Assembly: GCF_001438845.1 (NCBI RefSeq)
Contig: NZ_JQCL01000080.1
Span: 365,472-429,471 of the forward strand
Direction of reading: 5' to 3'
Origin: Lactiplantibacillus xiangfangensis
Lineage (GTDB): Bacteria; Bacillota; Bacilli; Lactobacillales; Lactobacillaceae
DNA: 64,000 nucleotides
The notes below the pieces were generated by a model. That model ran no database searches, was not told where the DNA came from, and saw only the letters and a list, made by a program, of their open reading frames with translations. Position numbers and translations under genes: made by a program. Below, piece by piece: positions 42,340 through 50,726 of the stretch (positions within the stretch are counted from its first letter, which is position 1; each line of letters begins with the position of its first letter).

Positions 42340-43509
42340 TTACGCCCATTGATCCAAATACTGACGCTGTTCATCACGTTGTCCGATTAACACGAACCGG
42401 TGTGGGTCCGTATGATAGTCAATCGTTTGATCCGTTGCCTCCCAGGCAAGTTGCTGATTGAAACATTTTTCGTAGGTCGCAACGTCTACCCGCCGGCGCC
42501 TTGCCAGTCGTTGTGGTAATCCTAAGTCGATACCTTTTAAGTAGTCAGGCTGGATGATGCCAGTGTAAAATTCTCCTTCAGCCCCAGAACCATAACTAAA
42601 GAGTCCTAGTTCGTTGCCCGCTTGAAGTTCTGGGTCAGTAAGCAGTTGTGACAATAAACTCAAGTATAACGACCCAGTATACAGATTACCGACCTGTCGA
42701 TTCAATTTTCGGGCACATTCAAAGTGTGCCACCCAGGCTTCTTGCTTGGTTTCACTGACCATTGGTAAAGCACTACGCAAGGCTTTAAGTCCCATTTTTG
42801 TATATGGCAAGTGAAAAACTAAGGCGGTCAAATCTTCAGCCCGGGTTTTGGTTCCCGACAAGTAGCCCTTGAACACGTCTTGAAAATAATCGACATAAAT
42901 ATTCGAAGAATACTTACCATCGACTAACGCTTCACTGCGGTATAGCGGTCGCCAAAAATCCATAACATCTTGGCTAAGCAAGGTCGAATCCGTCCCCAAT
43001 GCTAGAACTTGCGGATCAGCACTGATCAGCATCGCAACTGCCCCGCCACCCTGGGTTGGTTCCCCGGGAGTGTTGAGCCCATAGCGTGCAATGTCAGCGC
43101 CAATAACTAACGCTTTCTTATCCGGATGAACCCGGACGTGCTCTTGTGCGAGTTGAACGCCAGCCGTGCCAGCGTAGCACGCCTCTTTCATTTCAATCGT
43201 CCGGCAACGCCGATTTAAGCCTAATAAGTGGGCAACGTAAATCGCGCTGGCTTTCGAATTATCGATTCCAGATTCAGTCCCAACAATTAGCAAATCGATA
43301 GCGTCAATGTCGGCCTGCGTTAACATCGGATAAGCCGCGTTGGCTGCTAAGGTCACAATATCTTGACTTGGCGGAATAACAGCCATTTGGGCTTGGCCAA
43401 TCCCAATCAAATACTTATCCGGTTCAGCGCCCCGCGCACGCGCCAGTTCCGTCATGTCGACGTACAAATGTGACGATGCAAAATGCATCTTATCGATTCC
43501 AACCTTCAC
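42340..43509 (-). CDS. mvaS: Hydroxymethylglutaryl-CoA synthase
   Basis: 389 residues, start GTG 43509 with GGAGG seven bases upstream. Catalytic residues visible: Glu in MTELARARG (about 22), Cys in MKEACYAGTAGVQ (about 107-119) and His in VFHLPYTKMG (about 232-241). It condenses acetyl-CoA and acetoacetyl-CoA, the second step of the mevalonate route that lactobacilli use for isoprenoids (feeding UppS). It follows an unknown gene by 36 bases, probably in one transcript. Confidence 0.96.
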   Translation of the reverse strand: MKVGIDKMHFASSHLYVDMTELARARGAEPDKYLIGIGQAQMAVIPPSQDIVTLAANAAYPMLTQADIDAIDLLIVGTESGIDNSKASAIYVAHLLGLNRRCRTIEMKEACYAGTAGVQLAQEHVRVHPDKKALVIGADIARYGLNTPGEPTQGGGAVAMLISADPQVLALGTDSTLLSQDVMDFWRPLYRSEALVDGKYSSNIYVDYFQDVFKGYLSGTKTRAEDLTALVFHLPYTKMGLKALRSALPMVSETKQEAWVAHFECARKLNRQVGNLYTGSLYLSLLSQLLTDPELQAGNELGLFSYGSGAEGEFYTGIIQPDYLKGIDLGLPQRLARRRRVDVATYEKCFNQQLAWEATDQTIDYHTDPHRFVLIGQRDEQRQYLDQWA

Positions 43510-43545
43510 GTCAATTCCTCCAATTTGTTAATACCAATTTCTTGA

Positions 43546-43938
43546 TTAATCAGCTTCTCCAAGCGAGCCCAAATAATGAAAGTCAGGATCACACCCCGCA
43601 GCAAAGCAACTGAATGCTTGCGTACTTTCATTATGAAACGTTACTAAAATCGCCGGGGTTGCCCACGTTGAAGCCGCCCAAAAGACAGCCCCATCAAATT
43701 CACGGTTATCATTGGGATAACGGTGATAACCCAATTGATCATCCCAGATAGTGCCATGCGTATTTAACCAATCTTCAGCTAAACCGGCCTCCAACTGACT
43801 AATCACGTCCGCATTATCACGAATCAAAGCGGCGACTCTGGGCCAGTCAAGCTGACGGTCGTGTAACTTGGGCAACTGCTGGCGTGTTCCTAAAGGTGTA
43901 TGTTGCAACGCGATTGGCGTTAAGTCAATAAAATCCAA
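43546..43938 (-). CDS. Hypothetical protein upstream of mvaS
   Basis: 130 residues from TTG 43938, supported by GGGAGGTGA seven bases upstream; the ATG ten codons earlier has no site. No membrane segment or signal. The sequence is acidic and Trp-rich (WDDQLGYHRYPNDNREFDG, FWAASTWATPAILVTFHNES), ending in CFAAGCDPDFHYLGSLGEAD. I do not recognise a family. An extended -10 (TGC-TATAAT) lies about 40 bases upstream. Confidence 0.7.
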   Translation of the reverse strand: MDFIDLTPIALQHTPLGTRQQLPKLHDRQLDWPRVAALIRDNADVISQLEAGLAEDWLNTHGTIWDDQLGYHRYPNDNREFDGAVFWAASTWATPAILVTFHNESTQAFSCFAAGCDPDFHYLGSLGEAD

Positions 43939-44098
43939 ACGATCACCTCCCAAAAACACACTAATCATTACTTAAATTATAGCATGGGTCATCTAAAATT
44001 TATTGCTGAGAATTGCTTGACATGGGACGCGTTTCATAACGTACATTAAGGGTGCAGTTAGAAAAGAGTTACAATCATTTATCCGGGAGGTTAATATT

Positions 44099-44482
44099 AT
44101 GTGGTTTTGGCATCGAAAAGCAGTGTTTAAATTATCTGCACCCGTGCGTGGACACCACGTCACGTTATCCAATGATTCCGCACTTTTGTTAGCAATCCAT
44201 CCCACTGATTTAGCCATTTACGCCCCGTTAAATGGTGAAATTGTTGCTTTAACAAGCAACAGTGCCCGAATCATCGGACTAGATGGTCAGTTGTATCGAC
44301 TAGCGTTAACCGACCCAAACGGTAACTTCGAATGGCAAGTTCGCATTGGCGATAGCGTCTCACCAATTAGTTTGCTAGGGACGTTGAGGCAGAACCTGTC
44401 GAAGGCGGCCATAGTGACTTGTGAACAAATTAGTGTCCAAGCGACAAAAGTTGAACATCAATCCTATGCATTTAACTATTAA
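44099..44482 (+). CDS. Stand-alone PTS EIIA(Glc)-like protein without active-site histidines
   Basis: 127 residues behind GGGAGG. The layout follows the glucose-type EIIA domain: FKLSAPVRGHHVTLS (cf. APvsG), AIHPTDLAIYAPLNGEIVAL (cf. IxPxxxxvxAPvdGxv) and VRIGDSVSPISLLGTL (cf. vkxGdxVkxGqxL). At the place of the HAIG motif it reads NSARIIG, and the LIHIG motif is replaced by YRLAL, so both histidines of the phosphotransfer site are missing. It could be a regulatory relic or bind a partner. Family assignment is by pattern only. Confidence 0.55.
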   Translation: MWFWHRKAVFKLSAPVRGHHVTLSNDSALLLAIHPTDLAIYAPLNGEIVALTSNSARIIGLDGQLYRLALTDPNGNFEWQVRIGDSVSPISLLGTLRQNLSKAAIVTCEQISVQATKVEHQSYAFNY

Positions 44483-44496
44483 ATATTATTAAGCCC

Positions 44497-44543
44497 AAGA
44501 TGCTATTCACTCAAAAAGTTATGGAGTGAATAGCATCTTTTTT
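44497..44543 (+). terminator. Terminator of the EIIA-like gene
   Basis: 16-base perfect stem AAGATGCTATTCACTC / GAGTGAATAGCATCTT followed by T residues. Confidence 0.92.
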
Positions 44544-44734
44544 GATCCATCTTATAAATGAAAACTTTCGCGTTAACGTAATTATTAAATAATGGAACGT
44601 TCAATTTTTTAAATCATCCATGACCAAAAATCTCAAGTCATTAAAAGGCGTCGATAGAAAGGAATAGCCAGCTTTATTGCATGATGGAAAACATTGAACA
44701 TAACATTACCACTAATTACTTTGGGGGAATCATT

Positions 44735-45280
44735 ATGAAAAAAACTATCGTTCTAGGAATTGCAGTATTAGCAAGCTTGTCATTAGCAGCATGTGAAAGT
44801 TCCTCGGCAGCTGAAGCGGAAACGCCTAGTCAGTCAACTGAAGCTCACACAAGCAATGATAATCAGAAAGTAGCTTCAAAAAAAGAAAGCAAAACTAGCG
44901 ATAATACTCACCCACTTGACTATTTATCTTCAGAAAAACTAGCAAGCTATAACAAAGGCCTTGCAGATAGCCTTATTGAAGATCAAAAGTTTGCTAAGGG
45001 TGGCAATAAAAATTATAGCTGGTCCACCTATATAGACTCAGTCTCATACAGTTCGCGAGGCCTAATAGCTAACGTAAATCCTAATTTTGTCAATTTAAAC
45101 AATACGGACAAGACCAAAATCGGCAAATCATTACAAGGACTTGCGGGTGCTCAAATTGTTATGATGAATATAGAATTAGCCCCGGATGCACCATCAGTTT
45201 ATACAAACATTCATTACAATGGTCGCCGAATTGGCCACTCTAAGATATTAAATCCATCTAGTTTTAAATGGTCCAAATAA
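44735..45280 (+). CDS. Predicted lipoprotein of unknown function
   Basis: 181 residues from ATG 44735 behind TGGGGGAA. The signal peptide has the lipobox LSLAAC with Cys at residue 20, followed by a Ser/Glu/Thr-rich linker (about 21-60). A C-terminal domain contains KNYSWSTYIDSVSYSSRGLI and NPNFVNLNNTDKTKIGKSL. I do not recognise the domain. AT-richer than the core genes around it. Own terminator; monocistronic. Confidence 0.8.
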   Translation: MKKTIVLGIAVLASLSLAACESSSAAEAETPSQSTEAHTSNDNQKVASKKESKTSDNTHPLDYLSSEKLASYNKGLADSLIEDQKFAKGGNKNYSWSTYIDSVSYSSRGLIANVNPNFVNLNNTDKTKIGKSLQGLAGAQIVMMNIELAPDAPSVYTNIHYNGRRIGHSKILNPSSFKWSK

Positions 45281-45415
45281 TGTAACGATAAACACTGCTA
45301 TAACCAAGACCTTGGCTAAACTAATTGACTACTAAAATATGAACTAGTATTACAATTAGCAAAGAAAGAACGGTTCGACCATTCGCTGACCTAAGCCAGT
45401 TACTAGTTTATATTG

Positions 45416-45454
45416 AAGAGCAACTAGTTTAAAGGCTAGTTGCTCTTTTATTTT
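45416..45454 (+). terminator. Terminator after the lipoprotein gene
   Basis: AAGAGCAACTAG / CTAGTTGCTCTT stem followed by TTATTTT, about 135 bases past the stop. Confidence 0.85.
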
Positions 45455-45512
45455 ATGACGGAAAATTGGCAACGTAGTTCATTTTTGAACAGTGGCTTTT
45501 ATGAATATTTAT

Positions 45513-45540
45513 TTGTTCTTATCGGAAATTATGCTATACT
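45513..45540 (+). promoter_or_regulatory. tRNA-Ser promoter
   Basis: TTGTTC (45513-45518), 16-base spacer, TATACT (45535-45540), 15 bases before the tRNA. Confidence 0.75.
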
Positions 45541-45555
45541 ATTCAAGTACCATAT

Positions 45556-45643
45556 GGAGAGTTGGCAGAGTGGTAATGCACCGGACTCGAAATCCGGCGA
45601 ACCGGCTAATACCGGCGCGCAGGTTCAAATCCTGTACTCTCCT
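45556..45643 (+). tRNA. tRNA-Ser (anticodon CGA)
   Basis: Acceptor stem GGAGAGT/ACTCTCC closes an 88-base sequence. The anticodon loop CTCGAAA gives CGA, reading UCG. It has the long variable arm expected for serine (CGAACCGGCTAATACCGGCG, containing CCGG/CCGG pairing) and a T loop GGTTCAAATCC. No CCA is encoded. A strong terminator follows. Confidence 0.96.
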
Positions 45644-45674
45644 TATTAGGTTGCACTACGTTAATTTTAAAAAT

Positions 45675-45720
45675 CAGGAACCCTGCTAAATCAATGTTTA
45701 GCGAGGCTTCTGTTTTTTTA
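45675..45720 (+). terminator. tRNA-Ser terminator
   Basis: GCTAAA/TTTAGC core extended by CAGGAACC/GGCTTCTG imperfect pairing, followed by a run of seven T. Confidence 0.85.
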
Positions 45721-45822
45721 TTTGCACTGCAAAACACTGGGATTTGAAACTCTAGTATGTAGATACTCTTCAAATCTATTAATTTGGACATTTATTTCAC
45801 GAGTAAACCAGTTATCAAATAA

Positions 45823-45852
45823 TTGTGCTTGCTAATAGCAGCAGGTTATAAT
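45823..45852 (+). promoter_or_regulatory. Promoter of the small gene at 45882
   Basis: TTGTGC (45823-45828), 18-base spacer, perfect TATAAT (45847-45852). Confidence 0.6.
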
Positions 45853-45881
45853 TATATGAATAAGGAAATGAGGTGCTTATT

Positions 45882-46103
45882 TTGAATAAAAAATATGGAA
45901 TTCATATTTATGAAAAAGATAATACCCCGGGCTTTAAAGACAGTTACGCATATGATGAATGGTTCTCTTCAAAGGAAGAACGTGATAAGCAGTACACGTA
46001 TTACAACAAACCAAGTAATCCTTCTCCTAAAGATATAGTGACTGAAATAGATCACCCAAACTATGAGACAACCTCATATTCTTTAATCGAAAAGGAAATA
46101 TAA
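45882..46103 (+). CDS. Small orphan protein
   Basis: 73 residues from TTG 45882, about eight bases after GGAAATGAGG. Soluble, rich in Tyr, Lys and acidic residues (KKYGIHIYEKD, EERDKQYTYYNKPSNPSPKD). No family recognised. It has its own promoter, AT-rich composition and lies just downstream of tRNA-Ser. A weak hairpin (AGCCCTC ... GGGGGCT, 46110-46145) may terminate it. Confidence 0.6.
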   Translation: MNKKYGIHIYEKDNTPGFKDSYAYDEWFSSKEERDKQYTYYNKPSNPSPKDIVTEIDHPNYETTSYSLIEKEI

Positions 46104-46222
46104 GTATTCAGCCCTCAATGGTTAATTGATAACTATCGGGGGCTTCTATCAATTAAAAATTTTGCTCACATTTTTAATTTTCAACAACCGTTACCACCAT
46201 ATAGCAATCCTTAGCATAAATG

Positions 46223-46251
46223 TTGCACATGCTTTTTAGCGGACTTATGCT
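46223..46251 (+). promoter_or_regulatory. Promoter of the YbjQ-family gene
   Basis: TTGCAC (46223-46228), 17-base spacer, TATGCT (46246-46251). Confidence 0.7.
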
Positions 46252-46286
46252 ATGCTTGCGTTACCCAATACTAGGAGGATAATTTT

Positions 46287-46616
46287 ATGGACAAAATGTT
46301 AGTCACAACTACCGAAAATATTCCCGGACAACCCTACACCGTCATTGGTGAAGTCTTCGGTCTGACCACCCAATCTAAAAACTTGGTACGTAACATTGGC
46401 GCTGGCTTGAAAGGCCTCGTTGGTGGTGAAATCAAAGACTACACCAAGATGCTCGACGAATCACGCAACGTTGCCGTTGAACGGTTACGCGAAAACGCCG
46501 CAGCACTTGGTGCGGATGCCGTCGTCATGATGCGTTTTGATACCGGCTCCATCAGTCAAGATATGCAATCGGTCGCCGCATACGGTACCGCCGTTAAATT
46601 CACCACCGCTAACTAG
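46287..46616 (+). CDS. YbjQ family (UPF0145) heavy-metal-binding-domain-like protein
   Basis: 109 residues behind AGGAGG. Family traits: [18 protein letters not shown] at the N-terminus, [17 protein letters not shown] in the middle and [17 protein letters not shown], ending in a YGTAVKF strand. These proteins form ring-like oligomers of unknown function despite the metal-binding name. Convergent with a DUF2316 gene; the terminator between them serves both. Confidence 0.92.
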   Translation: MDKMLVTTTENIPGQPYTVIGEVFGLTTQSKNLVRNIGAGLKGLVGGEIKDYTKMLDESRNVAVERLRENAAALGADAVVMMRFDTGSISQDMQSVAAYGTAVKFTTAN

Positions 46617-46623
46617 GACGGTT

Positions 46624-46665
46624 AAAAAGGCATTCAAACTCGTTCGTTTGGATGCCTTTCTTTTA
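46624..46665. terminator. Bidirectional terminator
   Basis: AAAGGCATTCAAAC / GTTTGGATGCCTTT stem between convergent genes, with A-rich and T-rich flanks. Confidence 0.85.
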
Positions 46666-46962
46666 TCCTAAAATACCCTGTTCGATTCGCTGCTGATTCA
46701 AAAACCAATACTCACTGGGTTCACCTTTCAAACGACTATACGGCACCGGTGTTACCCCTTGATCCAAAAGACTGTCATTGAGATAATTCCGTAAAATCCA
46801 AGGTTCTTCAATATGTACAACGTTCAAGTCCATAACGTCCTCAACGTGGGTCGGGGTTGTCTCTAAATCAGTCGCAACTTGATCCAATGATAGACCAGAC
46901 CGCTCATAATTTGCTCGCAATTCCTGTCGTGTATTTGTTCGTTCGATCTCTTTTAATGACAT
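46663..46962 (-). CDS. DUF2316 family small HTH-like protein
   Basis: 99 residues. The N-terminal part is helix-turn-helix-like (TRQELRANYERSGLSLDQVATDLETTPTHVEDVM), followed by the DUF2316 tail with WILRNYLNDSLLDQGVTPVPYS. Probable DNA-binding protein, target unknown. Good promoter at 47008-47035 and RBS AAAGGAAG. Confidence 0.88.
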   Translation of the reverse strand: MSLKEIERTNTRQELRANYERSGLSLDQVATDLETTPTHVEDVMDLNVVHIEEPWILRNYLNDSLLDQGVTPVPYSRLKGEPSEYWFLNQQRIEQGILG

Positions 46963-47007
46963 AGCCTAGCTTCCTTTCCGAATTGATTGTGCAAAACTAA
47001 CACTTCC

Positions 47008-47035
47008 AGTGTAACGCCTCTCGCCAAAAATGCAA
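47008..47035 (-). promoter_or_regulatory. Promoter of the DUF2316 gene
   Basis: Minus-strand TTGCAT (47030-47035), 16-base spacer, TACACT (47008-47013). Confidence 0.7.
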
Positions 47036-47180
47036 CCGCTTTCTATTTTGATACTGATTTCACTTAATCATGATATATGCAACAATAACATGTGAACTCA
47101 ATTAGCGTTAATTGTAGCTCACAATAAGTTGTTAGACCGCATAGTATTCAGCTTCTTTGCAAGCCCACATCTTTCACACC

Positions 47181-47214
47181 AAAAAGGCTACGCCAAGACA
47201 GTCGCAGCCCCTTT
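47181..47214 (-). terminator. Orphan terminator-like hairpin
   Basis: Read on the minus strand: AAAGGGGCTGCG-N10-CGTAGCCTTTTT. It pairs fully only as minus-strand RNA (one G-U pair that is A-C on the other strand), so it belongs to a minus-strand transcript, yet no gene lies upstream within 200 bases. Confidence 0.6.
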
Positions 47215-47311
47215 GATGTCACTTAGATTAAATAACAATTCCATTTTGCTATATCTCAATAACGTCAAAATTACTAATAGACTCCTCATCACCGTACGGC
47301 TACGTCTCTCA

Positions 47312-47398
47312 TCAAAAAGTTGGTGACATACATTGATCTGGATCACTTAATAATAGTCGCAATAGTTTGACCGTCACTTTAAGTTTAATGCGTGGCAT
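47312..47398 (-). CDS. Candidate 28-residue peptide (doubtful)
   Basis: ATG 47398 follows CGGGAGGAGAA, a strong ribosome site. The peptide is basic and hydrophobic (MPRIKLKVTVKLLRLLLSD) and ends within the 16-base inverted repeat. No promoter other than read-through from apt is visible. Could be a real small protein, the 5' scar of a lost gene or chance. Confidence 0.25.
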   Translation of the reverse strand: MPRIKLKVTVKLLRLLLSDPDQCMSPTF

Positions 47399-47426
47399 TT
47401 CTCCTCCCGAATCATCATAAAAAGCG

Positions 47427-47473
47427 CAAAAAAACGTTCAAAAAGTCGTCACCAACTTTTTGAACGTTTTTTT
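47427..47473 (-). terminator. apt terminator
   Basis: 16-base perfect stem AAAACGTTCAAAAAGT / ACTTTTTGAACGTTTT with an eight-base loop, beginning at the apt stop codon. Confidence 0.92.
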
Positions 47474-47990
47474 AGAATTCCATTAAACTCAGAATATCGT
47501 AATCTTTAATTTTATCACGGCCGTGTAAGTCCTTTAATTCAACTAAGAACGCCGTCCCAACAACGTTACCACCTAGTTCTTCAACTAATTGGATCGTTGC
47601 GGAAATCGTCCCACCGGTCGCTAACAAGTCATCCGTTACTAAAACGTTTTGACCCGGTTTGATTGCATCTTTATGCAGATAAAGGGCTGATTGGCCATAT
47701 TCCAAATCATAAGTTGCTTTGACCGTTGGCCGTGGCAACTTTCCCTTCTTCCGTGCGGGTGCAAATCCAATCCCAAGTTCATACGCAACTGGACAGCCAA
47801 CGATAAATCCGCGGGCTTCGGGGCCGACAATCATATCAACCTTTTTATCACGTGCGAATTTGACAATTTGATCCGTGGCTTCGCGGTACGCTTCTCCGTC
47901 CGCCATCAATGGTGAAATATCACGGAAGATGATTCCTGGTTCGGGATAATCCGGAACACTGGCCACATATTTTGTTAAGTCTAATGCCAT
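47472..47990 (-). CDS. apt: Adenine phosphoribosyltransferase
   Basis: 172 residues. The PRPP-binding motif [13 protein letters not shown] is at about 118-130, and the adenine-specific [15 protein letters not shown] is near residue 17. It salvages adenine to AMP. It follows recJ by 18 bases, an arrangement conserved in Firmicutes (recJ-apt). Confidence 0.98.
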   Translation of the reverse strand: MALDLTKYVASVPDYPEPGIIFRDISPLMADGEAYREATDQIVKFARDKKVDMIVGPEARGFIVGCPVAYELGIGFAPARKKGKLPRPTVKATYDLEYGQSALYLHKDAIKPGQNVLVTDDLLATGGTISATIQLVEELGGNVVGTAFLVELKDLHGRDKIKDYDILSLMEF

Positions 47991-48008
47991 TGCTTATTAA
48001 CAGCTCCT

Positions 48009-50345
48009 TTAATTCTTCACTGCAGCTTGGTTTTTTACCCATACTTGTAGCGCTGCAGATTTACTATACAAAAGCGTTTCTTCAGCGACGATCTGTTGTT
48101 CGCGCAGCTGATAACTAGGGGCGTGATGTAAATCCGCTTTAGTCGGATTCGAAACGCCATTCATGACACCATCACTTATTTTAACAAATCCCACCTCAAA
48201 AAACACCTGAATCATAAAAATAAGCAAATTTCGTTCAATGTGCAAATGTTTGGCGACTGCCGTTAACTGGTGATGAATATCAACATCGTGATGGTTGACC
48301 GTAAATTGGAACAGCTTACCAAACTGTTCCCGGCTAGGCATTCCAGCTAAGTAAACCGATTCTTGCCGGTACAGATACAAGGTCAATTGATTCAATGGTA
48401 ACGCCGTTAAGACGGTCGTAAAGTCGACTAACGTATCCGGACAATCCACGACAAATACCGCTTGGTCCGCTTGAACCCCACTCAAATCAGTACCAGCATC
48501 CCCCACAAATAGCGCCTGTGACTGGGGATTTAAATAACCTTGTAGCTTATCCATCAATTTCTGATGGAAAAACAAGTAGACTCCTGGCGCCTGAAAATTA
48601 CGTGCTGACAAGTGCTGGGTCCGCGCATCGATTACTTGGGTACCCGTTACCGCCACGTCACGAATCATCACTTGTGGCTTCGTCTGCCCATTCCAAGTAT
48701 TTGCACTAAGTTCACCAACGACCGCTACGTCACTCGGACTCGCTTGAATCGGCGCTAACGCGGTCCCAAACGAAAAACCAATGGCATCAACGTTGATTTT
48801 TCCATCACTCAGTTGCAATTTCAAGTGTTGGTGATCACTACCGATCGCCCGCGCCTGTGGAATGGCCGCTGGTTTGAGTTCAAATAGCGGGGCCGGATTA
48901 TCCGTTCCAAAGGGAGCTAACCGTTTTAAATCGTCTAACGTAGCCAACGTGGCATCTTTAACCGCCAGATCACCATCAATTGCCAACGTTGCCTGACCTT
49001 GTCCAGCCAAGTTTTGTGCCGTCGCGGCGTCTTCTAGCGCTGCTTTTAAAATTGGTAACTGATCGTGCATCACACTAAGCCCAACGGCCATGTGGTGCCC
49101 ACCAAACGCAACTAAGTCTTCGCGGACCGGGTCGATTGCGGCAAATAAATTATAGGCTTCAACACTCCGACCGCTTCCCTTGAGCCGACCATTTTCATCC
49201 TCATTTAAAACCAGCGTTGGCTTACCCGTTGCTTCAACAACGTGACTGGCCACAATGCCAAGGACCCCTTCGTGCCAATCTTTACCCGTGATAACCAACG
49301 TCTGACGGGTCGCATTTTCTGCCGATTGCGCCTGCTCTAACGCACTCGCCGCAATGGTCTTAACAAGCCCCTGCCGGCGTTCGTTAAGTGAGTTGACCTG
49401 GGTCGCTAGTTCGGTCGCACGATCATCGTCGAGCGTCGTCAACAGTTCGACCCCGCTTTGAGCCGATTGCAACCGACCTAACGCATTCAACCGTGGAGCG
49501 ATGCCAAAACCAATACTCGTTTCATCTAACTGGTCAGGTTCTAAGCTTGCAGCCTTAATCAAGGCCGCAAGTCCCGGACGAGTCGTCTGTCGGAGTACTT
49601 TTAACCCCAACGTGACTAAGGTCCGATTTTCACCTGTCAAGCTCACAAGGTCCGCAACCGTCCCAATGGCTGCTAAGTCCATCAGTTCTTCTGGCACTTC
49701 TTCTAAGAGCGCCGTTGCAACTTTAAACGCAACCCCCGCACCCGAAAGCTCACCAAACTGATAGTGCCCTTCAGGATGGCGTGGGTGCACGATTGCATAA
49801 GCATTCGGCAATTCCGCTGGTAATTCGTGGTGATCCGTCACCACAACATCGATGCCCCGTTCTTGGACAGCGTTAATCACCGCGTTACCGGCAACCCCGT
49901 TATCGACGGTCACAAACAACTTAGTTCCGGCATCGATCAGCCGATCGAATGCGGCCTGATTAGGACCGTAACCATCTTTAAACCGGTCTGGAATGTAATA
50001 ATTGACGTTTGCACCGACCTGGTCCAACGTTTCGTACATAATGGACGTACTCGTCAACCCGTCGGCGTCATAGTCACCATACACAGTAATTTGATCACCG
50101 GCAATAATGGCTTCTTGAATGCGGTCAACGGCTTTTTCCATGTCATGCATGGTGAGCGGATCTAGCAAGGGCTGCTGATCCGCATTTAAAAACTGTTGGG
50201 CCGCGTCCGTACTAGTTAAGCCACGCTCAATCAGCAATTTGGCGACTAACGGTGAAACACCGACCGCCTTTGCTAATTCAGCAACGTCCGCCTCGCTGAC
50301 GGCCGTTGTGACCCGCGGAACCCACTTTTTCTTTGCCGCTAACAT
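48009..50345 (-). CDS. recJ: Single-stranded-DNA-specific exonuclease RecJ
   Basis: 778 residues. DHH phosphoesterase motifs: VYGDYDADGLTSTSI (about 82-96), the VTDHHELP motif (about 165-172) and ATGKPTLVLNEDENGRLKGS with the DHHA1 GSGRS block and GGHHMAVGLS (about 420). The extra C-terminal 200 residues are typical of Bacilli RecJ. A 5'-3' ssDNA exonuclease for repair and recombination. Preceded by lapA (18-base gap). Confidence 0.97.
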   Translation of the reverse strand: MLAAKKKWVPRVTTAVSEADVAELAKAVGVSPLVAKLLIERGLTSTDAAQQFLNADQQPLLDPLTMHDMEKAVDRIQEAIIAGDQITVYGDYDADGLTSTSIMYETLDQVGANVNYYIPDRFKDGYGPNQAAFDRLIDAGTKLFVTVDNGVAGNAVINAVQERGIDVVVTDHHELPAELPNAYAIVHPRHPEGHYQFGELSGAGVAFKVATALLEEVPEELMDLAAIGTVADLVSLTGENRTLVTLGLKVLRQTTRPGLAALIKAASLEPDQLDETSIGFGIAPRLNALGRLQSAQSGVELLTTLDDDRATELATQVNSLNERRQGLVKTIAASALEQAQSAENATRQTLVITGKDWHEGVLGIVASHVVEATGKPTLVLNEDENGRLKGSGRSVEAYNLFAAIDPVREDLVAFGGHHMAVGLSVMHDQLPILKAALEDAATAQNLAGQGQATLAIDGDLAVKDATLATLDDLKRLAPFGTDNPAPLFELKPAAIPQARAIGSDHQHLKLQLSDGKINVDAIGFSFGTALAPIQASPSDVAVVGELSANTWNGQTKPQVMIRDVAVTGTQVIDARTQHLSARNFQAPGVYLFFHQKLMDKLQGYLNPQSQALFVGDAGTDLSGVQADQAVFVVDCPDTLVDFTTVLTALPLNQLTLYLYRQESVYLAGMPSREQFGKLFQFTVNHHDVDIHHQLTAVAKHLHIERNLLIFMIQVFFEVGFVKISDGVMNGVSNPTKADLHHAPSYQLREQQIVAEETLLYSKSAALQVWVKNQAAVKN

Positions 50346-50363
50346 AACATTCTTCCTTTCAAA

Positions 50364-50714
50364 CTACTTTTTAACGGGCGTTGCCGTTGGTTCGGCCACG
50401 TGCCGTGTTTGTTTTCCTTTATTATTTAAACGTAACGTTAAGCTTTTATTTTCAGCCATTAACTTATCAATTTTAGCCTGTGCCGCAGTGATGGCCTTGG
50501 CATGTGCTGAACGTTCCTTCGATTCGTTGACCGTTGCCATTAAGACTGCGATCACGACACCTAAAATTAAGGTAATCACGATGACTAAGATCAGTGGCCA
50601 GTGTACCGCTGCCACCCCAAAATTCACCCGTACTGGTTCAACATTCAAAATTGCAAACACAATAATCACTAACGCAATCACCAAGGCACCTACTAATCGC
50701 CACTGATTCTTCAT
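50364..50714 (-). CDS. LapA-family (DUF1049) membrane protein
   Basis: 116 residues with two membrane helices (about 6-24 and 40-62; ALVIALVIIVFAILNVEPV is the DUF1049 hallmark with the NxxxV pattern). A cytosolic coiled coil (AHAKAITAAQAKIDKLMAENK) follows. In E. coli LapA works with LapB in envelope assembly; in Firmicutes its role is unknown. Within the rnz-SDR-lapA-recJ-apt cluster. Confidence 0.88.
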   Translation of the reverse strand: MKNQWRLVGALVIALVIIVFAILNVEPVRVNFGVAAVHWPLILVIVITLILGVVIAVLMATVNESKERSAHAKAITAAQAKIDKLMAENKSLTLRLNNKGKQTRHVAEPTATPVKK

Positions 50715-50726
50715 TGATATAACCCC

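Larger units (their letters stand above)
46963..47471. other. Gene-poor region between DUF2316 and apt
   Basis: About 500 bases, AT-rich. It holds the DUF2316 promoter, a minus-strand terminator-like hairpin (47181-47214), a doubtful 28-codon minus-strand frame (47312-47398) and the apt terminator (47427-47473). A 16-base inverted repeat links 47312-47327 and 47448-47463. A 65-codon plus-strand frame at 47129-47326 has no ribosome site and is not called. It may be a relic of a lost gene or a small RNA locus. Confidence 0.5.

Noticed and set aside
44558..44571. TGAAAACTTTCGCG as a possible CcpA cre site
   Set aside because: Two mismatches at conserved positions and no sugar gene directly downstream.
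45626..45800. Search for a repeat of the tRNA-Ser 3' end as an attachment site
   Set aside because: Only a short CTCTTCAAATC-like stretch near 45768 was seen; it is too short to support integration.
47129..47326. 65-codon plus-strand frame
   Set aside because: No ribosome site or promoter, composition not coding-like, and it crosses hairpins that belong to minus-strand transcripts.
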